Origin: CAVRTM01 sp963724015
Lineage (GTDB): Bacteria > Actinomycetota > Actinomycetes > Actinomycetales > Dermatophilaceae
NCBI GenBank assembly: GCA_963724015.1
Contig: CAVRTM010000008.1
Coordinates: 1 to 64,000 of the forward strand
DNA length: 64,000 nucleotides
Direction of reading: 5' to 3'
Below the pieces are notes generated by a model. The model searched no databases. It worked only from the letters and a program-made list of their open reading frames with translations, and had not been told where the DNA came from. The stretch's first letter is position 1, and every line of letters begins with the position of its first letter. A program made the translations under genes and the position numbers. Below are positions 45,217-54,481 of the stretch, piece by piece.

Positions 45217-45805
45217 TCAGGCGGACTCGAGGGCGAGCAGGCGCTCCTTGGCGGCGAGCCCACCGGCGTACCCGGTCAGCGCGCCCGAGGAGGCCACCAC
45301 CCGGTGGCACGGCAGCACCACGCACAGCGGGTTGGCGCCCAGGGCCGCGCCCACCGCCCGGGACGCGCTGGGTCGCCCGATCCGCCGGGCCAGCGCGCCG
45401 TACGTCGTGCGCTCGCCGTAGGGGACGCTCTCGCGCAGCCCGGTGAGCACGACCCGCTGGAAGGGCGTCGCGAGCGCGAGGTCGACGCGCAGGTCGAACG
45501 TCCGTCGCTCGCCCGCCAGGTACGCCGACAGCTCCCGGCGCGCCTCGTCCAGCGCCGCGGGCTGGCGCAGGACCCGCGGGGAGACCGCGCGCGCCAGCCG
45601 CTCCAGCCACAGCTCCTCGGTCGCGCCGGGGAGCAGGTAGGCCGAGGCCACGAGGTCGCCGGCCTGCGGTGCTCGCCAGCAGCATCCGGCCCACGGCGGT
45701 GTCCTCGACGACGTAGGAGACGTCGGAGGCGGGCAGGACCGGTGGGCGCACGACCGGGTCGAAGGCGCCCAGCTGGGTCGCGAGGTCGGTGGCGTCGGAG
45801 CTCAT
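45217..45805 (-). CDS. ogt: O6-alkylguanine-DNA alkyltransferase (one frameshift)
   Basis: About 195 residues. The N-terminal domain starts SSDATDLATQLGAF and VGRMLLASTAG. After a frame change near 45672 the C-terminal domain shows TPFQRVVLTGLRESVPYGERTTYGALARRIG, RAVGAALGANP and the active-site VVLPCHRVVAS, whose Cys accepts the alkyl group irreversibly. The gene overlaps the upstream ECF sigma gene by 4 nt (ATGA), an unusual pairing implying regulated co-expression. The frame change does not remove the active-site half. Confidence 0.87.
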
Positions 45806-46299
45806 GGCACGGCCTTCCGCAGGGTGGACAGGGCGTCGCTGACGAGCCGGCGGCTCATCGTGGGGGTGGTGCCGAGGACCCGGGCGATGCCGGGGTGGTC
45901 CAGGTCGGCGACGTACTTCAGGACCACCGCGGTGCGCTGGCGCTCGGGCAGCGCCGCCACCCGGGTCCACAGCAGCTCGTCCGGCCGGTCGGCGTCGGGG
46001 CCGGCGACGACCCCGGGCCGCCGGGAGGCCGCGGCCAGGTCGGCCACGTCCTCGGCCGGCACCGCCCGGCGGGCCCGGCCGCGGTGCGCGTCCATCGCGC
46101 ACCGGGAGGTGATCGTGAGCAGCCAGCCGCGCAGGTTCGCGGCGGAGCGCACCGAGGGGTAGGCCGCGAGCGCCTGGGTCCACGCCTGCTGGGCCACGTC
46201 GTCGCCGTCCACCGGCCCGGCCAGGGCGTGCGCGAGCCGGGCGACGTCACGCCAGTGGGCGTCGACGAGGAGCTGGAAGGGAGGCAGCGTCACGACCAC
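45802..46299 (-). CDS. ECF-type RNA polymerase sigma factor
   Basis: About 165 residues from GTG 46299, with an alternative GTG 6 nt later. Region 2: LVDAHWRDVARLAHALAG, DDVAQQAWTQAL and NLRGWLLTITSRCAMDAHR. Region 4: ALPERQRTAVVLKYVADLDHPGIARVLGTTPTMSRRLVSDAL, a helix-turn-helix for the -35 element. No anti-sigma gene is adjacent; instead it is translationally coupled to the alkyltransferase. It may therefore respond to alkylation stress or be regulated by its own downstream partner. Confidence 0.85.
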   Translation of the reverse strand: MVVTLPPFQLLVDAHWRDVARLAHALAGPVDGDDVAQQAWTQALAAYPSVRSAANLRGWLLTITSRCAMDAHRGRARRAVPAEDVADLAAASRRPGVVAGPDADRPDELLWTRVAALPERQRTAVVLKYVADLDHPGIARVLGTTPTMSRRLVSDALSTLRKAVP

Positions 46300-46349
46300 T
46301 GAACGCCGTGGCGTCGGTCGGTGTGAGCGCGGGGCCGGTCCACAGGTGC

Positions 46350-46355
46350 CACTAT
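46350..46355 (+). promoter_or_regulatory. Leaderless -10 (CACTAT)
   Basis: CACTAT ends 7 nt before the ATG at 46363; supports that ATG over the one at 46354. Confidence 0.4.
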
Positions 46356-46362
46356 GCACCGC

Positions 46363-47552
46363 ATGAGCCAGCCAGCCCGATGCGCCGCCCGAGGCGCCGT
46401 CGCGGTCCGGGCCGCTGGCCGGCCTGCGGGTCGTGGAGATGGCCGGGCTGGGGCCGGCGCCGTTCGCCGCGATGGTGCTGGCCGACCTCGGCGCCGACGT
46501 GCTGCGCGTCGACCGGCCGGGTGGCCCGGGGCTGCAGGTGGCCCCACCGGCGTACGACGTGCTGGCGCGGGGCCGCCGCAACGTGTGCCTGGACCTGAAG
46601 GACCCGCAGGCCCGGGAGGTGGTCCTCGACCTCGTGGCGCGGGCCGACGTGCTGATCGAGGGCTTCCGGCCCGGGGTCATGGAGCGGCTCGGGCTGGGGC
46701 CGCAGGACACCGAGGCGGTCAACGAGCGCCTGGTCTACGCCCGGATGACCGGCTGGGGCCAGGACGGTCCGCTCGCCGGCACGGCCGGCCACGACATCAC
46801 GTACGTCGCGGTGACCGGCGCGCTGCACGCCACCGGCCGGGCCGGCGGCCCGCCGCAGGTCCCCGCGAACCTCCTGGGCGACTTCGGCGGCGGCGCGATG
46901 CTCTGCCTCGTCGGCATCCTCGCCGCGCTGCAGGAGCGGCACGCCAGCGGCCGCGGCCAGGTGGTGGACGCCGCGATCGTCGACGGCACCGCGCTGCTGA
47001 CCGCCCAGCTGCAGGGCCTGGTGGCCGCGGGGGTGTGGGAGCCCAGCCGCGGGGTCAACCTGCTGGACACCGGGGCGCCGTTCTACGACGTGTACGCCAC
47101 CGCCGACGGGGAGCACGTCGCGGTCGGCGCGCTGGAGCCGAAGTTCTACGCGGCCCTGCTGCACGGCCTGGACCTCGCGCCGGAGGACGTCCCGGACCGG
47201 TCTGACCCGAGCCTGTGGCCGCGGCTGCGGACCCGGCTGGCCGCGGCGTTCGCCGGGCGGACCCAGGCCGAGTGGGTGGAGGTGTTCGCCGACCTCGACG
47301 CGTGCGTCGCCCCCGTCGTCCCGCTGGACCGGGCACCGCAGCACCCGCACCTGGCCGCGCGGGCGGCGTACACGCGGGTGCAGGGGGTTGACCCAGCCCG
47401 CCCCGGCGCCGCGGTTCTCCCGGACCCCGGGCGCCCTGTCGACCCCGCCCGCGGCCACCGGCCAGGACACGCGCGAGGCCCTGCGTGAATGGGGCCTGAA
47501 CCCGGCACGAATATCGGACCTGCTCGAGCGGGGCGCCGCGCGACAGGCCTGA
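46363..47552 (+). CDS. Alpha-methylacyl-CoA racemase, CaiB/BaiF family (two frameshifts)
   Basis: About 395 residues. After a frame change near 46407 the family N-terminus appears as GPLAGLRVVEMAGLGPAPFAAMVLADLGADVLRVDRP. Catalytic residues of mycobacterial MCR are present: His in AGHDITYVAV and Asp in NLLGDFGGGA, with LLDTGAPFYDVY near the third. A second frame change near 47390 (one extra T) gives the family C-terminus FSRTPGA and EWGLNPARI, stop at 47552. It epimerises 2-methyl branched acyl-CoAs for beta-oxidation. Divergent from the sigma gene. Confidence 0.87.
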
Positions 47553-47562
47553 GTGGCGATGC

Positions 47563-47568
47563 AACGAT
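47563..47568 (+). promoter_or_regulatory. Possible leaderless -10 (AACGAT)
   Basis: AACGAT ends 6 nt before the GTG at 47575; weak match. Confidence 0.3.
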
Positions 47569-47574
47569 GGAGCC

Positions 47575-48403
47575 GTGCGTTCAGCCATCGTGCCCACGTC
47601 GGCGCGGGTCCCGAAGATCGTGGCCCACCGAGGATCCAGCAGGGACGAGCCGGAGCACACGCTCAAGGCCTACCTGCGCGCCATCGACGAGGGCGCCGAC
47701 GCCCTGGAGTGCGACGTGCGGCTGACCGCCGACGGGCACCTGGTCTGCGTCCACGACCGCCGGGTCAACCGGACCTCCAACGGCGTGGGTCGCGTGTCCA
47801 CCCTCGAGCTGGCCACGCTGGAGGGCCTCGACTGGGGCTCGTGGAAGAAGGCGCACGGCGACGAGGTCGAGATGCCCGACCGCGACCGCAAGAAGCTGCT
47901 CACGCTGCGCCACCTGCTGACCACGGTGATGGACAGCGGCCGGCCGATCGGGCTGGCGATCGAGACCAAGCACCCGACCCGCTACGCCGGCCAGGTCGAG
48001 CGGCAGCTGGCCCGGCGTGCTGGGCGAGTTCGGGCTGGACCGGACGCCGGCGCCGGGACGCCCGTGGGTGCGGGTGATGTCGTTCTCCCAGCTGGCGACC
48101 CAGCGGATGCGCCAGCTCTGCCCCGAGGTGCCGCTGGTCTTCCTGGTGGAGAAGGGCAGCCCGACGATCATCCGCTACCGCGACGGCGGGCTGCCCAAGG
48201 GCGTGCGGACCGTCGGGCTGGACATCGAGATCCTGCGCGCCACCCCGGCGGCGGTCCGCCGCCAGCACGAGCGCGGGCACCAGGTGTTCGTGTGGACCGT
48301 CGACGAGGCCCCCGACGTCGACCTGTGCCTGCAGCTCGGGGTCGACGCCATCATCACCAACCGGCCGGCGTTCGTGCGGGACCACGCGGGCGGGCGTCCG
48401 TGA
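47575..48403 (+). CDS. Glycerophosphodiester phosphodiesterase (one frameshift)
   Basis: About 276 residues, no signal peptide, so cytoplasmic. Catalytic features: IVAHRGSSRDEPEHTLKAY (HRG, first His, Glu), ALECDVRLTADGHLVCVHDR (ExD metal ligands, second His) and later AIETKHPTR, GLDIEILRATP and VFVWTVDEAPDVDLCLQLGVDAIITNRP. A frame change near 48022 fits one extra C. It hydrolyses glycerophosphodiesters to glycerol-3-phosphate and alcohol, using a divalent metal. Confidence 0.9.
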
Positions 48404-48422
48404 CGACCGGGGGCCGAGCGAC

Positions 48423-48428
48423 TAACGT
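48423..48428 (+). promoter_or_regulatory. Leaderless -10 (TAACGT)
   Basis: TAACGT ends 5 nt before the ATG at 48434. Confidence 0.4.
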
Positions 48429-48433
48429 GCGCA

Positions 48434-48964
48434 ATGGTGGAGAAGTCGCGGATTGTCCACCCCGGCAAGGAGGTCGCAGCGGCGATGACGGCACGAGCAC
48501 GGTCGGGTCCTGAGCGCCGCACCCAGGTCCAGGTCTTTCCCGGCGTGCCCGGCAGCGGCCAGGCCCGCACGGTGCGGGTGCCGTGGACGTCCGCCGCGGT
48601 GCCGGGCATCCGCCGGACCATCGTCGCCGACCTGGTCGTGCGCGGGGTGTCCGCCGAGATCATCGACGAGGCCGAGATCGTCGTCTCCGAGCTCGTGGCC
48701 AACGCCATCCGCCACGCCCGCGCCCTGCCCGACGGCACCGTGCGGGTGCACTGGAAGGTCAAGAACGACCAGGTCGAGGTGGAGGTGTCCGACGGCGGCG
48801 GCCCCACCGAGCCGCGCCCCGCGCCCCGCTCGGCGTGGGCGGCGGCCGGGCGTGGGCTGCGGATCGTGCGCAGCCTCGCCCACGAGTGGGGCGTGCAGGA
48901 GGACCGCGGCGGGCGCACCGTGTGGGTGGCGCTCGGCGGCCCGTCCCGGCGGCGCAGCACCTGA
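48434..48964 (+). CDS. RsbW-like serine-kinase/anti-sigma ATPase (HATPase_c_2)
   Basis: 176 residues, intact. The Bergerat fold shows the N-box ELVANAIRHA, G1 box VSDGGGP and G2 box AAGRGLRIVRSLAHEWG; no histidine-kinase dimerisation domain is present. The N-terminal 55 residues are basic and unstructured. Such proteins bind a sigma factor or phosphorylate an anti-anti-sigma protein. No STAS antagonist gene is adjacent. The SpoIIE-type phosphatase at 39934-42177 and the ECF sigma at 45802 are the nearest possible partners; that link is inference. Confidence 0.85.
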   Translation: MVEKSRIVHPGKEVAAAMTARARSGPERRTQVQVFPGVPGSGQARTVRVPWTSAAVPGIRRTIVADLVVRGVSAEIIDEAEIVVSELVANAIRHARALPDGTVRVHWKVKNDQVEVEVSDGGGPTEPRPAPRSAWAAAGRGLRIVRSLAHEWGVQEDRGGRTVWVALGGPSRRRST

Positions 48965-49049
48965 CCCGCCCGCGCCGCACCGACTCGCGGGTCCCGCGCG
49001 CCGCACCGGCCCTGCCCGGCGCGCCGCCGGCCGTGCGGCCGGCACCGTC

Positions 49050-49055
49050 TAGGGT
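49050..49055 (+). promoter_or_regulatory. Leaderless -10 (TAGGGT)
   Basis: TAGGGT ends 8 nt before the ATG at 49064. Confidence 0.45.
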
Positions 49056-49063
49056 GACTGCCC

Positions 49064-49975
49064 ATGGGCAAGGCATCCAGGCGTCGTACGGCCAGTCGTG
49101 AGCAGCAGGGGTCCCCGCGGGCCGTCCGGGACCCCGGCGCGCAGCCGGCGCCGTTCGTCGCGCGCCCGTTCGCGGGGCTGCCCGGGGAGACCGACTGGGT
49201 CGCGCTGCGCGAGGTGGTGCCTGCGGCGACCGCCACGGTGCGCCTGGCCTCCGGTGCGGTGCCCGAGGACGCGCCCCAGGCCGCCACCGTGGCCACGGTC
49301 CTGCCGCTGGCCTGGTCCGGGCTGCGCCGGGTCGACGGCGAGGTCATGGTCGGGCTGCAGTCCGGCACGACCACGGGCGACGCCAGCCGCGACCTGGCCC
49401 AGGTGCTGCTCGCGACCGCGGCCGCGGAGCCCGGCACCCCGGTCCCCTCGACCCCGCTGGCCACCGCAGGCACCCCGCGGCTGCAGGACGTGCTCGACCT
49501 CGACGCCCCGTTCGAGGTGACGGTGCACGAGGGCTTCGACTTCTGGGTCACCGACGCCCAGGAGCTCGACGCGGAGGGCAAGGACTCGCTCGAGCGGGCG
49601 AACGCCTCGGCCATCCCGACCAGCAAGCTGCACGCGGCCGACTCGGCGTACTGGTGCCGCATCGGCGAGCGCACCCACCTGCGGTGGGTCCTGCCGCACG
49701 ACGAGGACGCCGCGACCGACGCCCTGGCCCGGCTGCACGCCCGCGGCGCCAGCACGATCGGCGACAGCACCCGGCTGCTCGGGGCGTTCCGCGCCTGCGG
49801 GCTGCTCGTCCCCGTCTGGGAGCTGGACGCGACGCTGGAGGCCGCGGCCTACGAGGAGGCGGTCGCCGAGCTGGCCGCGCGGTTCGCCGACGCGCTCGCG
49901 GTCGAGACGCCCCTGACCCAGGAGGAGCGGCGGGCCCGCGCCGGTCTGCTGAGCCGCCAGATCACGCTGCGCTGA
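49064..49975 (+). CDS. DUF5926 family protein
   Basis: 303 residues, intact. Begins GKASRRRTASREQQG, a basic tail, then FVARPFAGLPGETDWVALREVVPAATA. Later blocks are VTVHEGFDFWVTD, LHAADSAYWCRIGERTHLRWVLPHDED and the C-terminal EERRARAGLLSRQITLR. It matches the actinobacteria-restricted DUF5926 family. No enzymatic motif is visible. Cytoplasmic. The next gene starts 5 nt after its stop, so the glycosyltransferase is probably co-transcribed. Confidence 0.85.
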   Translation: MGKASRRRTASREQQGSPRAVRDPGAQPAPFVARPFAGLPGETDWVALREVVPAATATVRLASGAVPEDAPQAATVATVLPLAWSGLRRVDGEVMVGLQSGTTTGDASRDLAQVLLATAAAEPGTPVPSTPLATAGTPRLQDVLDLDAPFEVTVHEGFDFWVTDAQELDAEGKDSLERANASAIPTSKLHAADSAYWCRIGERTHLRWVLPHDEDAATDALARLHARGASTIGDSTRLLGAFRACGLLVPVWELDATLEAAAYEEAVAELAARFADALAVETPLTQEERRARAGLLSRQITLR

Positions 49976-49980
49976 GCGGC

Positions 49981-50773
49981 ATGGACGTCCCCGCCGGGTC
50001 CGTCGTGGCCGTCATCCCCGCCAAGGACGAGGCCGACCGCATCGCCGCGACCGTCGCCGCCACCGCCGGCCTCCCCGGCGTCGACCTCGTGGTGGTCGTC
50101 GACGACGGCAGCAGCGACGGCACCGGCGACCTGGCCCGTGCCGCCGGAGCCGTGGTCGCCCGCCACGCCCGCAACCGGGGCAAGGCGGCGGCGATGACCA
50201 CCGGCGCCCGGATCGCCGGGCTGCACGACCACGCGCTGCCCGCCAGGACCGGGCCGCGGCACCTGCTCTTCGTCGACGCCGACCTCGAGGCCAGCGCCGC
50301 CCACCTCGGCGTGCTGGTGCCGCCGGTCGCCGCCGGGACGGCCGACATGAGCATCGCCATCCTGCCGCCGCAGCGCACCGCCGGCGGAGGACACGGCTTC
50401 GTCGTCCGGCTCGCCCGCGACGGCATCGCCGGGCTGACCGGCTGGCGCGCGACCCAGCCGCTGTCGGGCATGCGCTGCCTGAGCCGGGCCGCGTTCGACC
50501 GGGCCAGCCCCCTGGCCCGCGGCTGGGGGGTCGAGGTCGGGCTGACCGTCGACGTGCTGTCGGCGGGGCTGCGCATCGTCGAGGTGCCCTGCGAGCTGCA
50601 CCACCGGGTCTCGGGTCGGGGGTGGCGCGCCCAGCTGCACCGGGCCCGGCAGTACCGCGACGTGTGGCTCGCCCTCGCGGTCCGCCGGCTGCGGCGGGCC
50701 ACCGTCGCGGCTGCCCACCTCGCGGCTGCCCACGGCGACCGGTCGCACCCCGTCGGGCCGTGGCGACCACTGA
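49981..50773 (+). CDS. GT2 family glycosyltransferase, DPM/GtrB-like (3' end frameshifted)
   Basis: About 264 residues. GT-A fold motifs: VVAVIPAKDEADRI, LVVVVDDGSSDGTGDLAR (first DxD-like), RNRGKAAAMTTG and LLFVDADLEASAAHL. No TM helices. The frame has no stop until 51588; a one-base shift near 50740 would give a stop at 50773 overlapping the next GTG, the compact arrangement seen elsewhere here. Such enzymes transfer a sugar to polyprenyl phosphate or build envelope glycans; the following GT-C genes could use its product. Confidence 0.75.
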
Positions 50774-52274
50774 CCCGGCGCCGCCCCGCCCGTTGTCGGG
50801 GTGGCCGCGCGTCCGCCCGGTCGCGCTGGCCGCCTCCTTCGCCCTGCTGCTGCTCGTCGGGGTCGCCGCGCCGTCGGCGGCGCGCCCGGGCCTGGGCCCC
50901 CGAGGGTGGGCGCCTGGGGACGTGCCGCTGCACTTCTCCTCGGCCGGTGTCACCGCCGCCCTCTGGACGGCGTACCTGCTGGGCGGGCTCGCCGTCCTCG
51001 CGGGCCTGGCCGGGCTGCGCAGCGGCCGGGAGCGGCCGGCCGGCGGGGGCGGCCGCGCGTCCCCGCGGGCTGGGCGTGGCCGCTGGCGTTGGCGGCGCTG
51101 GCGCTGCTGACCGCGCCGTTCGGGTCCGCGGACCACACCAACTACGCGGCGTACGGGCGGATCGCGGCCCAGGGCGGCGACCCGTACGTCGTGCCGCCGG
51201 TGACCTGGCACGGCGGCACGGACCCGGTGACCAGTGCGGTGGAGCCGCCGTGGACCAGGACGCCGAGCGTCTACGGCCCGTTCGCGACGCTCGTGCAGGC
51301 CGGGTCCTCGCTGCTCGGCGGGGACAACCTGCGCCAGACGGTGTGGGTCGGCCAGGTGGTGGTCGTGGCCTCCTGGCTGCTCGTGCGGTGGCTGCTGCTG
51401 CGGGCCGCCGAGAGCCCCGCCGGGGCCGCCCGCGTGGACGTGCTCTGGACCGCCAACCCGGTCGTCTTCGGCGTCGGGGTCCTCGGTGCGCACCTGGACC
51501 TGCTGGCCACCGCGCTGGCGCTGGCCGCGGTGGTCCTCGCCGCCCGTCGGCCGTGGGCGAGCGGGGCTGCTGCTGGGCGCGGCCCTGAGCACGAAGGTGA
51601 CGTACGGCGTCGTCGGCGTGGCCATCCTCTGGTCGTGGCGGGAGCTGGACCGCCGGGCCGCGCTGCGCCGGGCCGGGGCCCTGGTCGTCGGCGCCGCGGT
51701 CGTCGCGGTGCCGCTGCACCTGTGGGCCGGGCCGCACGTCTTCGAGCAGCTGCAGCGGTCGCGCCGGTCGGTGTCGCTGGCCACGCCGTGGCGCCCGCTC
51801 GTCGAGGTGCTGACCGGGCCGCTGCCGGGGGCGACCGTGCGCAACCTGGTCTTCGCCGCCGCCGTCGTCGTCATCGTCGCGCTGGCGGTGCTGCTCGCCC
51901 GCGTCGCCGGGTCCGCCGCCCCCACCCCGACCGGGTCGGCCCTGCGGGCGACGTTCGTGCTGACCACGGCCTACGCGCTCGCGGCGCCGTACTCCCTGCC
52001 GTGGTACGACGTGCTGACGATGGCGACGCTGCCGGCGCTCGCGGCCACCCCGCTGGACGAGCTGCTCACCGCCCGCTGGGTCGTGGTGACCCTGGCCTAC
52101 GTGCCGGGGCGGGTGGTGGCGATGAGCGCCGGGGTGGAGGCGTTCACGCTGGCGGTGCGGCGCTCCGTCGCGCCGTACGCCGGATGGCTGGTCTGGGCGG
52201 TGGTGGCGTGGCTGGCGTGGCGGGCGTGGTCGTCGCGTCGGGGCTCGTCTCGTCCAGCAGCGTCCGCACGCTGA
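50760..52274 (+). CDS. Polytopic GT-C mannosyltransferase-like protein, MptA/MptB type (frameshifted)
   Basis: About 500 residues and 11-13 TM helices. The first segment is RPVALAASFALLLLVGVAAPS. After frame changes near 51050 and 51570 the catalytic loop APFGSADHTNYAAYGRIAAQGGDPYVVPP follows, with the acidic residue and the GxDPY pattern of alpha-1,6-mannosyltransferases. Next are SVYGPFATLVQAG and TANPVVFGVGVLGAHLDLLAT. It would add mannose from a polyprenyl-P-mannose donor to a lipoglycan on the outer face. The 3' end overlaps the convergent gene by 131 nt. Confidence 0.75.
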
Positions 52275-54408
52275 GGGCGATCACCAGCGGCAGGGCGAGG
52301 GTGGCCCCGACGGCCGGGATCGCCGTGCCGGAGTCGTTGGCGGCGAAGCCGATGAGGAACAGCACGAGCAGGGACACGAGGCCGGGCCGCAGCAGCGGCG
52401 CCCGCTCGTAGGCCCGGTGCAGCCCGCGGGAGCCCCAGGACGTCGGGCGCGCCAGGATGTAGATGACGAAGACCAGGCCGATCGGGACCAGCAGGGTGAG
52501 CGTGCTGCTGGTGAGGATGTCCCAGTTCTGCCTCGCCTTGCGCAGGATGATCGTCGCCGCGCCGCCGTCCATCGCGGTCTGCACGAACCGGCCCAGGTGC
52601 GAGCGCGACTCGGCTGGGCGCAGCCAGTCGGCGAAGCCGAGGGCGACCAGGAACAGCACCGTGCCGCCGCCGATGAGCAGGGCGCGCCGCCAGGTCAGCC
52701 GCACCCCGGCCACGGCCAGGACGAAGAAGGCGAGCGCAGGCAGGAACGCCGGGGGCCCGCCGAAGTCGCTGCCCCAGGCCGGTGAGGCGTCGACGACCAC
52801 GCCGGCCAGGCCGATCGCGATGACCGCGCCGACGGCCACCGGGCGCCGGCCGGCGCGCACGAAGTGGTCGGCCACCGCGATGCACAGCATGAGCGTGGCG
52901 GTGGCGAACAGCGCGAACGTCACGTTGCCCATGCCGTAGAACCGGCCGCCGACCACCGGCTGCAGCCCCATCAGCGAGGACAGCTGCAGCCGGGACCCGG
53001 TCATCACGTCGGCGGCCAGCACCAGCATCGTGGCGGCCGAGACGACGGCGGGCGGCCCGAACAGGGAGCGGCGCCACGGCCCGAGCAGGGCGATCGCCGA
53101 GATGACCGTCACGAACAGCGCGACCGCGCCGACGACCGCCAGCATCGGGCTGGAGAAGCGCCACCACGGCAGCAGGTTGGCGAGGAACGTCGACACGGGG
53201 ACGGTGGCGGCGATGATCGCCACCCGCCGGACCAGCCGCAGCAGCCGCAACCGGGTGGCCTCCGAGCCCCAGCGCCGCCGCCAGACCACGGCGACGAACG
53301 CGTAGATGAGGATCTGCACCAGGACCCACGCGTTGAAGAACGGGGGGACCAGGCTGTGCACCTCGTGCGAGGCCTGGTCGTAGTCGACCAGCTGCTGCAG
53401 CCGGTCGACCGCGGAGGTGCCGCCCGCAGGGAGCGCACGCAGCGGGTTGCCGCCGACGGCGGCCGGGTCGGGCAGGCCCGCGCGCTCCAGGATCGTGGCG
53501 GTCAGGTCGGACAGCTGGACCAGCCCGGCCTGCCGGGTCGAGGTCGACTCCAGGGTGCCGGCGCCCACTCCGGGCCCGCGCAGCGCCGCGAGCCGCAGCC
53601 GCTCGCTGGCACCGGCGTCCGAGAGGCTCGCGACGAGCACGTCCGCGTTCCCCGGCGCGGCGGCCAGCACCTGCCCGATGCGGGCGTCGACGGCCCGGAC
53701 CTGCGCCGCCCGGGAGGTCGTCGGTCGCACCTCGTCGCGGGGGTCCACCTCGGCCGGGTCGCGCACCGCGCCGACGTCCACCAGCGTCGCCGGGCAGGCC
53801 GCCAGGCTCGCCGGCAGCGTGCGAGGGTCGTACGGCGCGTAGCCGGTGACCCTTCCGGCGGAGGTCGCCGCGCCCAGGGCCGCCCCGGGGCCGACCGCCC
53901 GCACGCACCCCACGCCGCGGGTCAGCTCGTCGCCCAGCAGGCCGATCCGGGCGTCGAAGTCCTTGCCCGCCGCGATGCGGCGATAGGCGTCCCAGCCCGG
54001 TACGGCGCCGTCCGCGGCCGGCGCGCGCACGGCCCGGCACGGTGGCCGGGTGTCGGACCCGGTGTCCCGGTCGCCGGCCCGCTGCCCGGCGGACAGGCTC
54101 AGCCAGCCGTCCACGGGGCAGGTGTTGCTGTGCACCGAGCGCACCGTCAGCGAGGCGGTCGCCCCGTGCTCCAGCAGCGACCAGAGCGCGGGCGTCGCCG
54201 TACGGGACACGTCGCTCCAGGTGAGGCCGCCGGTGCCCACGACCACCACGGGCGCCGCGGCGGCGGCCGCTGCGCGCGAGGCGGCTGCTGTAGCGGCGGC
54301 CGCTGCGGGCGGGGCGGCGGCCGCGCGGACGGCGCCGACGCCGGCCGAGAGGCAGGCCAGCAGCACCAGGGCAGCCGTCAGGAGAGCGGTCAGGCGGCTG
54401 CGGGTCAT
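52144..54408 (-). CDS. Polytopic membrane protein with phosphatase-like extracytoplasmic domain
   Basis: 754 residues, intact. An N-terminal signal-anchor (LLTAALVLLACLSAGVGA) and a very Ala-rich linker (about 28-52) precede a soluble domain of about 300 residues. That domain has alkaline-phosphatase/sulfatase-like features (VVVVGTGGLTWSDVS, TPALWSLLEHG, LVQLSDLTATILERAGLP) but no complete metal-binding set. About ten TM helices follow from residue 350, with GRFYGMGNVTFALFATATL, ASPAWGSDFGGPPAF and ANDSGTAIPAVGA as likely functional loops. Function unknown; envelope assembly is suggested by the flanking mannosyltransferases. Confidence 0.75.
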   Translation of the reverse strand: MTRSRLTALLTAALVLLACLSAGVGAVRAAAAPPAAAAATAAASRAAAAAAAPVVVVGTGGLTWSDVSRTATPALWSLLEHGATASLTVRSVHSNTCPVDGWLSLSAGQRAGDRDTGSDTRPPCRAVRAPAADGAVPGWDAYRRIAAGKDFDARIGLLGDELTRGVGCVRAVGPGAALGAATSAGRVTGYAPYDPRTLPASLAACPATLVDVGAVRDPAEVDPRDEVRPTTSRAAQVRAVDARIGQVLAAAPGNADVLVASLSDAGASERLRLAALRGPGVGAGTLESTSTRQAGLVQLSDLTATILERAGLPDPAAVGGNPLRALPAGGTSAVDRLQQLVDYDQASHEVHSLVPPFFNAWVLVQILIYAFVAVVWRRRWGSEATRLRLLRLVRRVAIIAATVPVSTFLANLLPWWRFSSPMLAVVGAVALFVTVISAIALLGPWRRSLFGPPAVVSAATMLVLAADVMTGSRLQLSSLMGLQPVVGGRFYGMGNVTFALFATATLMLCIAVADHFVRAGRRPVAVGAVIAIGLAGVVVDASPAWGSDFGGPPAFLPALAFFVLAVAGVRLTWRRALLIGGGTVLFLVALGFADWLRPAESRSHLGRFVQTAMDGGAATIILRKARQNWDILTSSTLTLLVPIGLVFVIYILARPTSWGSRGLHRAYERAPLLRPGLVSLLVLFLIGFAANDSGTAIPAVGATLALPLVIALSVRTLLDETSPDATTTPATPATPPPPRPAIRRTARRSAAPPA

Positions 54409-54414
54409 CCGGAC

Positions 54415-54420
54415 AGGCTA
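54415..54420 (-). promoter_or_regulatory. Leaderless -10 (TAGCCT)
   Basis: TAGCCT on the minus strand ends 6 nt before the ATG at 54408. Confidence 0.5.
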
Positions 54421-54469
54421 CGGGGGCCCGGTGCGGGCACCGCGGTCCGGCACCCGGGCGACGACCCGC

Positions 54470-54475
54470 CACAAT
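54470..54475 (+). promoter_or_regulatory. Leaderless -10 (CACAAT)
   Basis: CACAAT ends 6 nt before the GTG at 54482; divergent from the promoter at 54415 with 50 bp between them. Confidence 0.5.
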
Positions 54476-54481
54476 GGGCCG

